64,000 nt of DNA, from positions 215,960,154 through 216,024,153 of the forward strand of contig NC_081411.1 of the NCBI RefSeq assembly GCF_030272615.1. The letters are read 5' to 3'. The notes below the pieces were generated by a model, which made no database searches, had not been told where the DNA came from, and saw nothing but the letters and a program-made list of their open reading frames with translations. This stretch comes from Cryptomeria japonica. Its lineage: Eukaryota > Streptophyta > Pinopsida > Cupressales > Cupressaceae. This document shows positions 1 to 11,855 of the stretch, in pieces (position 1 is the stretch's first letter; every line of letters starts with the position of its first letter). Both the position numbers and the translations under genes were made by a program.

Positions 1-213
1 CGAGTGGTTGTATACATTGATGGAAGGCAAAAAGAAAAAGGGAATATCACAGGTTTTATAAATAGTATGCAACCAGGTTCAACTAATAAGCAACCCAATT
101 GCATATTTGAGGCGCACGAGGGAAATCGCATATTCGTATGTGTGATAAAATCAATAAGTGTAGGGGAAGAGATGCTAATCAATTATAATTTGAATCATTT
201 AGATACAAACAAA
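1..213 (+). pseudogene. SET-domain-like exon, cut by window edge
   Basis: The open frame reads from the first base. It contains FINSMQPGSTNKQPNC, then an E-x-H-E-G-N-R-I-F-V stretch, then GEEMLINYN. In SET-domain lysine methyltransferases the N-H/x-C-x-P-N strand and the GEE-L/M-x-x-(D/N)Y motif near the C-terminus occupy these positions, so this looks like the last third of a SET domain. The catalytic and SAM-binding part lies before the window. The exon probably ends near 213 at an AAA|GTTACT donor, and the frame runs open to about 297. The next block (about 362-423) would add a short tail ending at TAG, which may be a decayed CAG. It could be a captured host exon inside a transposon or the tail of a broken host gene. 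SET-like identity is fairly clear; gene context is uncertain. Confidence 0.5.
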
Positions 214-535
214 GTTACTAACATGGGGGTGGTACGTACTATATACCATTTAAACCAACCTCCAATTAATGACTCCAATATACCATCTTATTATTAAGTT
301 TTTTTGCTAAGCCTATTGGTTTCATTTCGCTCACATGTTTATGTTTTTTCTTTGTCACAAGGCAACCTAGATCCATCACATAGCACAGACAGGGATGTAG
401 GTCCTGACACTTCTATCGAGTAGGTAAACCTCATTGTAATTGTACAAATTAGATAGAAGCAAACTGTTACATTATTATGTTATTTTCTTGAGTGTTTTGG
501 AGTAATTTTGATAGTGTTAATAATATTATTCTCAT

Positions 536-760
536 AGACAGATGTTCGGGGGAAAGGGAAATGAACCTCCCTTACATGATCAACACCTCAACACAGTATT
601 ACGCGATGAGGACTACACAATTTCCACAAACCCTATAGAAGTGATAAAAATATCTATCACAAAAATGAATAAAGAGATTGTTGCTTTGGTATGCATGACT
701 CCTTAGACTGATGAGATAAAAGATAGGGTGAATCAATTGATGCAAGCAACAAAAAACATG
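536..760 (+). pseudogene. Probable exon downstream of the SET-like exon
   Basis: After a CTCATAG acceptor a reading frame runs about 70 codons (TDVRGKGNEPPLHDQ... to ...DRVNQLMQATKN) and ends at a GTGAGTAAG-type donor. It holds one in-frame TAG in the context MTP-stop-TDE, consistent with a former Gln codon. No recognised domain; the composition is charged and helical. It lies on the same strand as the SET-like exon and may belong to the same gene. Confidence 0.35.
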
Positions 761-1731
761 TGAGTAAGCAATAATGAAAGGTTTAATTATAACAAAAGTT
801 CAATAATGGTTTAAATTTTATACACTTTTATGTCACTAATTAAAATATGTACATGTTGTTTTTACAGAATTTCATGTGTGATCATCAACCTGGTGGACAT
901 GATCAGGGTATTGTAGGTAGTGCAGGTTATGACCATCTTCTATACATTAAAACTACTCCTTTGGACTTGTGAACTTGCTTTTTTAATGCTAGTGTTATTT
1001 ACACAAGCCTTTCCCTATCTATACTATTTCTCTCTCTTTAGAATGAATAATAATAAGTTTTGTGTGTATATATGAATGTAATAATAATTTATTAAACTGT
1101 TAATAAAGTATTTAGTTGCACAATTAGAAGTTCTCATTTATCTGATCTGATCACTTGTATTTTAATTTACTATTATTAAATTATATTTCAAAGTAGGGAC
1201 ATTAAAAAGACCAATAAGACAGTGTGAAGTTTGATAACATGAGATAGCACATTGAAGCAATCTAAATAAATAGATTCCATGGACTATCTTTTGTAAGGAC
1301 TATACTAGTTTATCACTTACACTGCTTCTTGTCACAAATTTACATACCTTTGTCCTACATCAAAACCTACCTCCTTATTCTCCTTCATACTGTTGTATCA
1401 TTGAGATTAGTATCGAACACTTAATAAAGGTTCATATTTCTATTTAACTCTTAATAAAGGTTCATCCTTGTTTACAATTCTTGCAGTTTTCATATATTTA
1501 ATGTATTATTCTTCAGGTGTTGCCAATGTTCCTATGGAAAGATGACCTCATTCAAGGTTATTACCGACTGCAATGTTGGCAACAGGCAACATGCAGATGT
1601 CCTCTACTGTTTGTCATGTTGACCTGCCCACTTTTGGTAGATCCCTCTTTTGCTCTCTCTTTTGTAATGTGTTTATTTCCCTTGAAGTGTTCTTTCTTGA
1701 GGGAATTTCAAAGTGAATTCATTTTTTGCAG
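761..1731. other. AT-rich intron-like DNA, no gene seen
   Basis: AT-rich stretch between two probable exons. It holds only short unsupported frames, with polypyrimidine runs typical of plant introns near the right end. I see no domain or repeat of note. Confidence 0.4.
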
Positions 1732-1887
1732 CAAGAGATGCACATGAGGATGTGCCAGAGGCGTATACTAGTGATACCATACCATCATTTCCTGGATCTT
1801 CTTGTATTGCTAGTATGGGAATGTTGCAACCCACATTGGTGGTGAGTGATGAAGAATTGATTCCCTTGAAGATACAGAAGGTTCCAG
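1732..1887 (+). pseudogene. Exon of a plus-strand multi-exon gene
   Basis: A clean plant-type exon: acceptor TTTTTTGCAG, an open frame (ARDAHEDVPEAY... to ...EELIPLKIQKVP), then donor CCAG|GTACTT. No domain is recognised. The LINE that follows is inserted directly at the donor: its 18-bp target duplication begins with the last exon base. The donor sequence is therefore preserved on the left side of the insertion. Confidence 0.4.
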
Positions 1888-2766
1888 GTACTTTAAAATT
1901 ATTATTATTATTATTATTTTTTGATAAAAGTGGATAGAACCACTGAACTATATTAAATTTTAAAAGTTTTTTTACAGTGTTTGGTTCAAAAAACACTAAA
2001 GGGAAAGAACCAGTAAGAAAACCCTTCAGTATTGCTTAAGTAACACAAGCCTATTCTACCCAATACCAAATGCCCATTGGCATAGTACATCAAAAAACCC
2101 ATCCCAATTACATAAGCTGCATTAGATATAAAGGAAGCCACCAATAGAAGCATATAGAAGGAAGATTAAAGTATGATCACCGAAGGATGCATATCCATTA
2201 CTGCCAAAAAACACCAGTTTGAACCACCCCTGCCTATGAAACACAATTCTCCAAACCACTGGTTAGAATGATACCACATAGCAGAAATGAAACCATAATC
2301 AGAGACCCTGTCAAAATAAACATTGTGATCAAGCATAGCAGAACCCACACCAAAGAAAAGCCACACCAAATAAGGAGGTTGATGAAGACTACAACTATGC
2401 CCTTCTTTACTTCAAATATTCCAAAACCAAGGAAGGGATCTCATCCACACTTACCTCCCGCATATTAGCTTCACTGTCAATGGCTAAGTTAGCCAAGAAA
2501 TCTGCAATCTTATTCACTTCTGTATAACAGTGGGAAATAAAAAAGGAATCAAAAAAATCTAATTTTTGCAAAATATGATCAAGTATATATTCTAATTGCC
2601 AACAATTCGACTTCTTTTTCATGACACTTTGAATAATAACCATAGAATCACCCTCAATAATCAAGTCCTTAATTCCCAAAGATATAGCCATATCCAAACC
2701 AAAGGACAAAGCAAAGAATTCTGCACAATTGTTAGACTTGAAACCAAAGGTACTTTAAAATTATTA
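1888..2766 (-). mobile_element. 5'-truncated LINE with RNase H fragment and 18-bp TSD
   Basis: Non-LTR retrotransposon fragment on the minus strand. From about 2760 down to 2407 the minus strand encodes an RNase H domain of the plant LINE type. It starts FGFKSNNCAEFFAL, followed by the LIIEGDSMVIIQSV strand with its acidic residue and HCYTEVNKIADFLANLA near the end. The 3' end of the element (at the left) is an ATAAAAAA-(TAA)n-like tail, seen on the plus strand as ATT repeats and a T-run around 1901-1922. The 18-bp repeat GGTACTTTAAAATTATTA occurs at 1887-1904 and again at 2749-2766, as expected for target-primed reverse transcription. Only the RNase H end of ORF2 and the 3' UTR were copied, a normal 5' truncation. 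It sits in an intron of the surrounding plus-strand gene. Confidence 0.75.
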
Positions 2767-3057
2767 CTATATATAGTGTAATTATAATTTACTTATTGAT
2801 CACTCATTTTGGACTAATTATCCCATGATTTTTTTGCAAGAAATGATATTTTTTATAAAAATCTTAATGACATTGCATTGTAGATGTTTGGGCCCACCAT
2901 ACGTAAAAGATGGAACATCATATGTGAACTAACCCTAATCCACTATTTTTATTTCACATCATTTCTAGAATAGTTTTCCTTTGATCCATTTCTTGAACTA
3001 TATTAAAGGTAGCTTCAGTTCATTTCAGAATGTAATAGGTTTGTTTTTGCTCAAAAG

Positions 3058-3750
3058 GTGGAATGACCAAGAAAACAGGTTAAAAGATGAACTCACAAAC
3101 CATATGGCTGAGTTGTTCGAAAATGACACATTCGACAAAATGAAACTCCTTGAAAAAGTTGGCAAATATCTAAAGTATGTGAGGGACCAGTACAAGACAC
3201 ATTTAGAGAAGAACGTAAAGTACGAACGTCCCCCCATGATTCCAGAGAGGGAGTGGAAGGACCGGATTTTGGATGCGAAGGAGAAAGTTGAAAGGAAAAA
3301 AGGAAATCCACCACTAGATGCCAGAAGAAGGTATGTGATACTATTAAGAATGTAATTATGTACTAATTACTCTTTATATTTATATAATCTAACATATTTC
3401 AAACTTTTCATAGACTGAGTGACATGTTAAAGGCAAGCAAGGAAAGACAAGAAAAGCACGGGCAACACAAACTTGGCTCTGGTGTTTATATGAAACTTGT
3501 CGCACAAATTGTAAGAATCAATAAATGAAATATCGCATCAAAATATTTATAAATTGCAAATAATTTTTTTTTTACCAAACAATACAAGCAAATTTCATGA
3601 TACTAAGAAAAAATGCAAGGCTCTGAATTCAATAGAGCGCCCATAGAAGATGACAAGAGAATTGCCTACCAGCAAGGCTATACAACCATGGCTAAATGAC
3701 TATGACAATTGAGTGGGAAAACACAAGATTATGGTGCATCTGTCACACAG
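3058..3750 (+). pseudogene. Lys/Glu-rich exons of a transposon-accessory-like gene
   Basis: Three consecutive probable exons. 3058-3330 (frame WNDQENRLKDELTNHMAELF, later EREWKDRILDAKEK) ends AGAAG|GTATGT. 3414-3510 (LSDMLKASKERQEKHG... to ...GVYMKLVAQI) joins it in phase through a split Arg codon. About 3616-3750 (EFNRAPIEDDKRIAYQQGY to ASVTQ) contains two in-frame TGA codons. The order of a basic helical stretch, a W near a KxxxILDAK run and an H-K-L-G-S-G-x-Y segment resembles the non-catalytic proteins of plant CACTA-type elements (Transposase_24-like). The match is by eye and distant. The stops make it a pseudogene. Confidence 0.4.
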
Positions 3751-3869
3751 GTAAATAAACTATATGAAAATAATTTCAAATTGAATACCTTACCGATAAT
3801 CTATTTGATGTTAAGTTCCAACATAAAGTGAATTTATTTGTTTTAATTAAGCAAGCAATAATAACAATC

Positions 3870-4293
3870 CGCATGACATTGGAATGTAGCCTAATAATCA
3901 TGGAGCACAACCTCCACATGAAGGTCCGAATGTGCATCCTAGTAGTGGAGGTATTCATTTGCTATTCAATTTTTTTCATGTAATTATTAATACAAATAAA
4001 CATCTTAAATTGTAATTGGTGTACAAATTAATGTAACTTTTTTTGTTAATATTTTAGAGCATGTAGTCGGTGGTGACCAAGTGGAGAATGATTCGGGTAG
4101 ACAATATCAGGAACGTGATGTTTCCCAGTCAAGTAAAGAGGACCATTGTTATTCATTTAAACATATTTAATTGCAGTTGGTGTATTGATTAACGTAACCT
4201 TTCTTATTTCAACTTCAGAGGATCTAGAGGGTGTTCAACATGTTGAGGTTGAGGCTAGACAAAATGATTTCAAAGATGATGTGGCCCCATTAG
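3870..4293 (+). pseudogene. Small acidic exons, same plus-strand gene
   Basis: Three short exons with plant splice signals: about 3870-3950 (Asn/Pro/His-rich, ends GGAG|GTATTC), 4058-4132 (after ATTTTAG; EHVVGGDQVENDSG..., ends GTAAAG) and 4219-4293 (after CTTCAG; EDLEGVQHVEVEARQ..., ends TTAG|GTAAAG). The last two have the same phase and both start with an acidic codon after AG, suggesting small repeated exons. Copia A is inserted 8 bases after the last donor. The gene resumes at 11716, where the phase matches again. Confidence 0.4.
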
Positions 4294-4301
4294 GTAAAGA
4301 G

Positions 4302-5685
4302 TGTTGGCATTTGCATGAATATTGCATTAATGATATGTTATGTTGTCATTGATGTCAATTGAACCAGTAATGGTATTTATGATATTGTTGATATTGTTAT
4401 TATTGGTATTGGCTTGTAACCGGCAGGAAGAGCTTTGGGGAAGATGTTATAAACCTATGTTAGTTTGTGAGTTGAACCAGTAAACTGGTGTATAAGGTTA
4501 AACCCTTTTCTATGCAATGTAACCGGTAAACCCTACCAATTATTTTTTTTGTTAAACCCTAACTGATTCAGTTTGTTGGTTTAAGATATAATGATGAACG
4601 CTAATGATGGAGACACATGTGATCATTGAATGAGGATTAGTTCAGATTATTTTTGGCATATTTTTTGTTTGTTTGATTGTCTAGGGAATGAGCAAAGTGG
4701 ATTGCATCTAATGCATAGCACGTGATGAGTTACAAAGTCCGATGAAGTGGTGATCATGGAGCGGTTGGAATTTTCTTGAAGAATGTGAAAAGATTGTTAT
4801 GATTTCTAATGGTCAAGATTGAAACAACTCATTTGTAATCTCTATGAGAGAATTAGATTTTTGTTGTGTTACCAACCTAATTGATTTGTATTTAAGGTCG
4901 ATGAAGTGTTTGTAAAAGTGTTGGCAAAGTGTTGGCTGAAAACCAGTTGAGTGTGTGGTTGCCTAACCGGAGAATGGATCTACAGTTTGTGTAAAGGCAA
5001 ATTGAAGCTTTAAAGGATCTGATCAAGCAAATGTAGTGCTATTCAGACAGATCAAGAAAACCTGTTGTTTTATAACAATTACAACATAATTGAAATCCCC
5101 TAACTGGGTAATCCCTAACAAGCTTGGTTACTTATTAAATCCTCTAACAAGGTTGTCCATTAACTTGGATTCTCAAACCCTCTACCGAGGTTACTCCTAA
5201 CAAGGTATTTTTCTTGTTCATCAAGGCATTTTGTAAATCCCTTAATCGGGTGATTCCTAACAGAATCAGTTCTTAACAGGACTTATTGTAAAATCTTTAA
5301 CAAGCTTGGCTCCTAACAGGGCAAACTTCAAAAGAGTTCAGATAGCTATCCTTGTGAGTGTCATCTCACCGTGGTTTTTACCTATTTGGGTTTTCCACGT
5401 ATAAACATTTGTGTCAAGTGGTGAATGTTTTTGTGGTTATGATCTTATTTGATTAATTTCTGATAAAGCATGATAACTGTTAAGCATTTTGATGTTGACA
5501 AGATTGAAGTTGTTTACTGTTAAGTTGTTATAATAGTTAACCGGTTGATCTTGAGTATTGATCTTGATAAGTTTACTTTGTGAGTTTGAATATGAGAGTC
5601 AGGAGTTTGTAATAGTTTTTCAGTATACTGAATCACCCCCTCTCTTAGTATTCTACCAGATACTTATTTTTTAATCATACCATCA
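4302..5685 (+). repeat. 5' LTR of Copia A
   Basis: Starts TGTTGGCATTTG and ends CATACCATCA directly before the primer site; 1384 bp. It pairs with 10231-11622. Internally it carries many short 'CCCTAAC..GGG' phrases (5090-5330). It has 5 C residues in the CACCCCC run near its end, where the 3' LTR has 21. Confidence 0.92.
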
Positions 5686-5687
5686 AT

Positions 5688-5699
5688 TGGTATCAGAGC
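5688..5699 (+). promoter_or_regulatory. Primer binding site, Copia A
   Basis: TGGTATCAGAGC, complementary to the 3' end of plant initiator tRNA-Met, begins two bases after the 5' LTR. Confidence 0.9.
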
Positions 5700-5757
5700 A
5701 TCTCAAGTCCTCTTTAACCTAAAAGCCTAACAACTTGACGAAAAGATCTTGTAGATC

Positions 5758-8700
5758 ATGATGAAGAAAGAAGGTCTTAAGTTCAACAAAGATAACTATA
5801 GGATATGGAGCGACATAATGAAAATTTATGTTAAGAGTCTGGAAGTCAATATTGGGATCATGTAGAAACTAAGTATATTGCACCTACTAGAACCCTGACT
5901 GATGATCAGAAGAAAGAACAACAAGAAAATCATCAAGCATTGGAGGCTATTGTTAGTTCCCTATCTGATGTTGAATATGTAGATGTTCATGGTCTTGAAA
6001 CTGCATATAAAGTATGGAAAAAACTTGAAGAGATCTATAGCGGTGATGAACATGTTAAGATTGCTAAAGAGGAGAGCCTAAGAGGAAAGTTTGATGACAT
6101 GAGAATGTATGAAGGTGAGAATATCTAGCAGTATGGTCAAAGGATAAATGAGATAGTTGGTGAAATAAAAAGTGTAGGAGGGAAAGTGGAAGATGCCATA
6201 GTAATCAGTAAGGTATTGAGAACCATACTACCATTCTATGCTATCCGAGTTGCAGCTACTCAAGAGCTGAAGTCCATTGACAAAACTAAGGTAACTCTTG
6301 ACTCTATCATTGGCAAACTTACTGCTTTTGAAGTAAACAGTTATGATCGTAGTGTACAAAAATTAGAATCTGCATTCAGAGCTTTTGTCTCTAACCCATC
6401 TATGAGAAAAAGTAGAGATACTTGTCATAGCTATGAATCTAGATCCAATAGAGATGCTGATGATGAAGATAGTTTAGTGGAGCTTGAAGCATTGTTGGCA
6501 AAATGACTACCTAGAGGCACTGGTAAATATAGAGGTAAGCTACCGTTGAAATGTTTTGCATGCAACAAGATCAGTCATATAGCAGCTAACTGTACTAATG
6601 GTGAAAATGAATATAAGAGAGACAAATTAAAGAAGTATAAGGGAAAAGGAAAGAGAGATTGTCTTATAGCGGTTGACAATGGTATTACTGATGAAGAATC
6701 TGATGATGATGCTAGTGAAGATATTGTATTTGTAGCTATTAAGGAAGAGATATCAGATCGAAAGGCACTAGCGTCCAGAATGGATAACTCTGATGATTGG
6801 ATCATTGATAGTGGTTGTTCACATCACATGATCGGTGATTGGAGGAAATTTATTTCCTTGAAGGAATTTGATGGTTGTGTTGTCAGATTTGGCAATGACT
6901 CACCCTATATGGTTAAAGGTAAGGGAGTTATTTCTCTTAATGGGAAGAGCAGTGCTGGCAATATTTATTGGGTTGAAGGCCTAAAGCACAATCTTCTGAG
7001 TGTGGTACAACTTAATGACAAAGGATACCCACTGGAGTTTAGAAATAGTATGTGCAAAATGTTTGACAACAAAGGTGAATTGTTTGCAATTGGGAAACAG
7101 ACTAGAGGTAATCTATTTCATCTTAATCATAAAGTTAGCAATTGTTTAATTGCAAAGATAGATGATAGCTGGTTTTAGCATAGAAGATTTTGTCATATAA
7201 ATTTTGACAATATTGTTAAAGTGAGCAAGTCTAAGATAGGAAGAGGTTTGCCTCAGCTAGACAAACCAATTAATGTTCTTTGTAAAGAATGTCAGTTAGG
7301 AAAGATGACTTCTTCAACTTTCAAGAGCAAGTCCTTCTCAGCAGAGCACTTGTTAGATTTGCTTCATACATATATATGTGGACCAATAAGAACAAGAAGC
7401 ATTCAAGGTGATAGATATTTCATGATATTCATTAATGATTGTTCAAGGATGATGTGGGTCACATTCTTGAAGGATAAGAATGAAGCTTTTGGTAAGTTCA
7501 AGGCATTTAGGGCCTTAGCTGAAAAAGAGAGTGGCAAAAAGATCAAATGTTTCAGAATATATCAAGGCGGTGAATTTATTTCTAAGGAATTCACTAAGTA
7601 CTATGATGAGAATGGTATCAAGCAGCAACTTTCTGTACCAAGAACACCACAACAAAATGGTATAGCAGAGAGGAACAACTGGTCAGTGGTTGAAGCTGCT
7701 AGGACAATGTTGATACAAGGGAATGTAGTGAAAACATTTTGGAAAGAAGCTGTAAGTACAACAATGAACTGAGTTCTAATGAAAAGAGGTAAGGACAAGA
7801 CCCCTTATGAATATTGGTATGGGAGATCACCTGATGTTAGTTATTTCAAGATATTTGGTAGCAAATGTTTTATTAAAAGAGGTGATTACATAAGCACGTT
7901 TGAAGCTAAGAGTGGTGAAGGCATATTTCTTGGCTATTCCACCAAGAGTAAGGCCTATAAATGCTTTAACAATCAAACACAGAGAATTGTTGAGAGTGTT
8001 GATGTTCATGTAGATGAATGTCCTGAAGTCTCAGATGGAACTAGTTCAGAGAAAAAGGATGAAGATCCTTGCATTTTGCTTTTGGAACCTAAAACTGTTA
8101 AATCAGAAATCGGTAAAGCAAATCCTAATTTACTTTTTCAACCAGAATAAATAAATTCAAAAAAAGATGATAATGAAGAAGCTGAACCTGAAGAGAATGA
8201 TCTTGTCATACCTAGATATGTGAGATTGAATCACAATCCTGAGCAGATTATTGGGGATAAGGATGTTGGAGTACTTACCAGAAGAAGAGTTAGAGATAAC
8301 TCTTTCATGATCTCCACCTTTGAACCAAGAAGTGCTAAGGAGGTATTTGGTGATGATCATTGGGTTAAATCTATGGAGGAGGAATCAAATCAAATTGAGA
8401 AGAACAACACTTGGACCCTGGTACCCCGACCGGTAAACAAGAATGTTATAGGTAGTAAATGGGTATTAGAAACAAGTTAAATGAAGATGGTGTTGTAGTT
8501 CACAACAAGGCAAGATTAGTCTGCAAGGGTTATTCTCAAGAAGAAGGAGAAGATTATGGCAAAAAAAAATTACTAGTAGCAAGACTGGAAGGTGTCAAAA
8601 CTTTACTTGCATTTGTAGCCCATACGAAGTTCAAGGTATACAAGATGGATGTTAAGTCTGCATTTTTGAATGGGATATTGGAAGAAGAGTTATACATAGA

Positions 8701-9856
8701 GAAACCTGATGGTTATGCATTGACAGATGAGAAAGAAATGGTATGCAGATTGCATAAAGCTTTGTATGGATTGAAGAAGGCATCTAGAGCATGGTATGAA
8801 TGACTTCATACACATCTGATGAAGATAGGCTTTGCAAGAGCCAGTGATGAGAGAAACATTTATCTCAAGTCTGAAGGAGATGAAATACTGGTCAGTGAAG
8901 TATTTGTTGATGATATTATTTCTGGAGGTAATGATGTCATAAGCAACAGTTTTGCAGATGAAATGAAAAATGAATTTGAAATGTCTTTAGTAGGGGAGAT
9001 AAAAAATTTCATAGGCTTGTAGATACAACAAATGAAGAATGGTATTTTCATTACTCAATCTAAGTATGTGAAAGAGGTTTTGAAGACTTTTGGCATGAGT
9101 GACTGTAAACCAGTTGGAACACCAATGGTTACAAGTTGTAAGTTGTCCAAGGAGGATGCATCTAAGTTTGTTGATGAAAAGGATTATAGTTCAATGATTG
9201 CCAAATTACACTATGTTATTCAAAGCAAACTAGATATTGCCCATGTGGTTGGTATAGCTGCAAGATTTCAGAAGAATCCAAAGGAAGCACACCTGATAGC
9301 AACAAAGAGAATTTTTAGATATCTGAAATGTGTTGTTGACTATGGATTATGATATCCATATGGAGGAAACTTTGATTTGAAGGAATACATTGATGTTGAT
9401 TGGGCAAGAAATATTGATGACCAGAAAAGTACTATCGGTGGAGCATTATTTCTAGGAGGAAGGCTAGTTTCATGGAGTAGTAAGAAGCAAAGTTGTACTT
9501 CACAATCTACTCTTGAAGCTGAGTATGTTGCAGCTTACATGAATTGCACATAAGTTATTTGGAAGAGGCACATTTTAGAAGGTTTTAAGATGAAGATCTC
9601 AGAACCTATCAAGATTTTATGTGATAACACAAGTGCCATTAATATTTCTAAGAATCCTATTTTGTACGCTTGCACCAAGCACATTGAATTGAAGTATTAT
9701 TTTTTGAGGGAAAATGTTCAAAGTAAAGATGTTATCTTAGAGCATGTTTCTACCTAGGAGCAGCTTGCAGATATGTTTACCAAACCTCTTCCTAAAACTA
9801 GTTTTGAGTATCTTAGAAGTCAGTTGGGGGTTGTCCCTCTACATGAAGTTAGTTGA
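5758..9856 (+). pseudogene. Copia A gag-pol, broken
   Basis: Gag starts at ATGATGAAG (5758). A zinc knuckle C-x2-C-x4-H-x4-C (CFACNKISHIAANC) lies at about 6549-6592, the protease motif DSGCSHHM at about 6807-6830, and integrase at about 7185-7770, with D in NDCSR, E in NGIAERNN, but Tyr where the second catalytic Asp should be (RIYQGGEF). RT follows at about 8330-9350 (MDVKSAFLNG; FVDDI) and RNase H at about 9380-9720. Stops fall at about 6126, 6504, 7176, 7770, 8148, 8801 and 9020, with a frame change near 8465. At several of these, Copia B has a Gln or Trp codon in the same place. The polyprotein ends ...LHEVS near 9856. Not functional. Confidence 0.9.
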
Positions 9857-10218
9857 GCATGATGTTGATTGCATCAGTCCCTGCATTACTAGTAGAATTT
9901 TACATGGATTGATAAAGAAGTGGATGTATTCCACAGGGGGAGCATCAAGTTGCAGTATGTTGTTGATACACAGTGAAAATTTGACATTACATGTTTCACT
10001 TTCAATTTGGCATTGTTGTCAAAGGGGGAGAAGAATTATGTGACTAAGGAGAAGAATTATGTGATTGAGGAGAAGAATTATGTGACTAGCAAAGGGAAAC
10101 CAGCAACAGGCTGATGACAGACATAGCAAGGTGAATACTTGGTAATGTAAACCAGTATTCCTATTCACCAATCACAACAACAATTAGAGGCATTGATATT
10201 TGTATTGCCATCAATGCC

Positions 10219-10230
10219 AAAGGGGGAGAT
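10219..10230 (+). promoter_or_regulatory. Polypurine tract, Copia A
   Basis: AAAGGGGGAGAT lies immediately before the 3' LTR. A near-copy (CAAAGGGGGAGAAG) occurs about 200 bp upstream near 10019, as in Copia B. Confidence 0.85.
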
Positions 10231-11622
10231 TGTTGGCATTTGCATGAAGATTGCACTAATGATATGTTATGTTGTCATTGATGTCAATTGAATCGGTAAT
10301 GGTATTTATGATATTACTGATATTGTTGTTATTATTGATATTGGCTTGTAATCGGAAGGAAGATCTTTGAGGAAGATGTTATAAACCGGTATGTTAGTTT
10401 GTGAGTTGAACTAGTAAACTAGTGTATAAGGTTAAACCCTTTTCTATGCAATGTAACCGGTAAAACCTACCAATTATTTTTTTTGTTAAACCCTAATCGA
10501 TCAAGTTTTAAGATCTAATGAAGACTGATAATGATGGAGACACATGTGATCATTGAATGAGGATTAGTTCAAATTGTCTTTGGCACATTGTTTGTTTGTT
10601 TGATTGTCTAGGGAATGAGAAAAGTGGATTGCATCTAATGCATAGTGCATGATGAGTTACAAAGTCTGATGAAGCGGTGATCATGGAGTGGTTAGAATTT
10701 GATTGAAGAATGTGAAAATATTGTTATGATTTCTAACAGTCAAGATTGAACCAACTTGTTTGTAATCTCTATGCGAGAATTAGGTTTTTGTTGTGTTACT
10801 GACCTAACTAATTTGTATTTAAGGTCGATGAAGTTGTTTGTAAAAGTGTTGGCTGAAAACCAATTGAGTGTGTGGTTGCCTAACCGAAGAATGGATCTAC
10901 AGTTTGTTTAAAGGTAGATTGAAGCTTAAAAGGATCTGATCAAGCAAATGTAGTGTTATTCAGACATATCAAGAAAACCTGTTGTTTTCTAACAATTACA
11001 GTAGAACTGAAATCCCCTAACTGGGTAAGCTCTAACAAGCTTGGTTACTTATTAAATCCTCTAACATGGTGGTCCATTAGCTTGGCTTCTCAAACCCTCT
11101 ACCAAGGTTACTCCTAACAGGGTATTTTTCTTTTTCATCAAGGCATTTTGTAAATCCCTTAATCGGGTGATTCCTAATAGAATCAATTCTTAACAGGACT
11201 TATTGTAAAAGCGTTAACAGGCTTGGCTCCTAACAGGGCAAACTTCAGAAGAGTTCTGATAGCTATCTTTGTGAGTCTCATCTCACCGTGGTTTTTACCT
11301 ATTTGGGTTTTCCACGTATAAACATTTGTGTCAAGTGGTGAATGTTTATATGGTTATGATCTTATTTGATTAATTTCTAATAAAGCATGATAACTGTTAA
11401 TCATTTTGATGTTTACAAGGTTGAAGTTGTTTACTGTTAAGTTGTTATAACAGTTAATCGGTTGATGTTGAGTATTGATCTTGATAAGTGAAAGTTTACT
11501 TTGTGAGTTTGAATTTGAGATTGGGAAGTTTGTATCATTTTTTCAGTATACTGATTCACCCCCCCCCCCCCCCCCCCCCTCTCAATATTCTACCAGATAC
11601 TTATTCTTTCATCATACCATCA
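10231..11622 (+). repeat. 3' LTR of Copia A
   Basis: 1392 bp, TGTTGGCATTTG to CATACCATCA, paired with 4302-5685. It differs from the 5' LTR by many substitutions and small indels, including an uninterrupted 21-base C run at 11559-11579. Confidence 0.92.
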
Positions 11623-11715
11623 AAGAGCGCCACAATTATGTTCTTTAAATTAATGAAATAATTGTAACAAAAATAAAAAATGATTTGAATTTAACCCATT
11701 TCTTTGTTATTGCAG

Positions 11716-11855
11716 AGGACCCCCCTTTGCATCGTGGTCCTCGTCCTCAGAAGAGGACTAGGCATACATCAAGATCACAAGCAGAGGGTAGAACAAATGA
11801 AGAGGGGGGAAGTGATGAAGAAAATGATGGTCCACTTAGACTTTTCATAGCTTAA
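11716..11855 (+). pseudogene. Last exon of the plus-strand transposon-like gene
   Basis: After acceptor TTATTGCAG the frame reads EDPPLHRGPRPQKRTRHTS... and ends ...GPLRLFIA-stop (TAA at 11853-11855). Joining it to the exon ending at 4293 keeps phase 1 and gives ...DDVAPL/EDPPLH. So the gene resumes after Copia A and ends here. The product tail is basic then acidic (RPQKRTRH, then a Glu/Asp cluster), suggestive of a nuclear protein. No domain. Confidence 0.45.

Larger units (their letters stand above)
4302..11622 (+). mobile_element. Copia A, full-length degraded Ty1-copia retrotransposon
   Basis: Complete LTR retrotransposon of 7.3 kb with both LTRs, primer site, polypurine tract and a gag-protease-integrase-RT-RNase H order, which defines Ty1-copia. 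The 5-bp target duplication AAGAG is seen at 4297-4301 and 11623-11627. It is inserted in an intron of the plus-strand gene. The coding region carries many stops and shifts, so the copy is not autonomous. It is the same family type as Copia B (15336-22650): both have the PPT context ATCAATGCCAAAGGGGG, LTRs beginning TGTTGGCAT and an iMet primer site. The two differ enough in LTR length and sequence to be separate subfamilies. Confidence 0.93.

Noticed and set aside
2268-2468. Plus-strand frame within the LINE
   Set aside because: Antisense of the LINE 3' end. The minus strand carries the recognisable RNase H sequence nearby.
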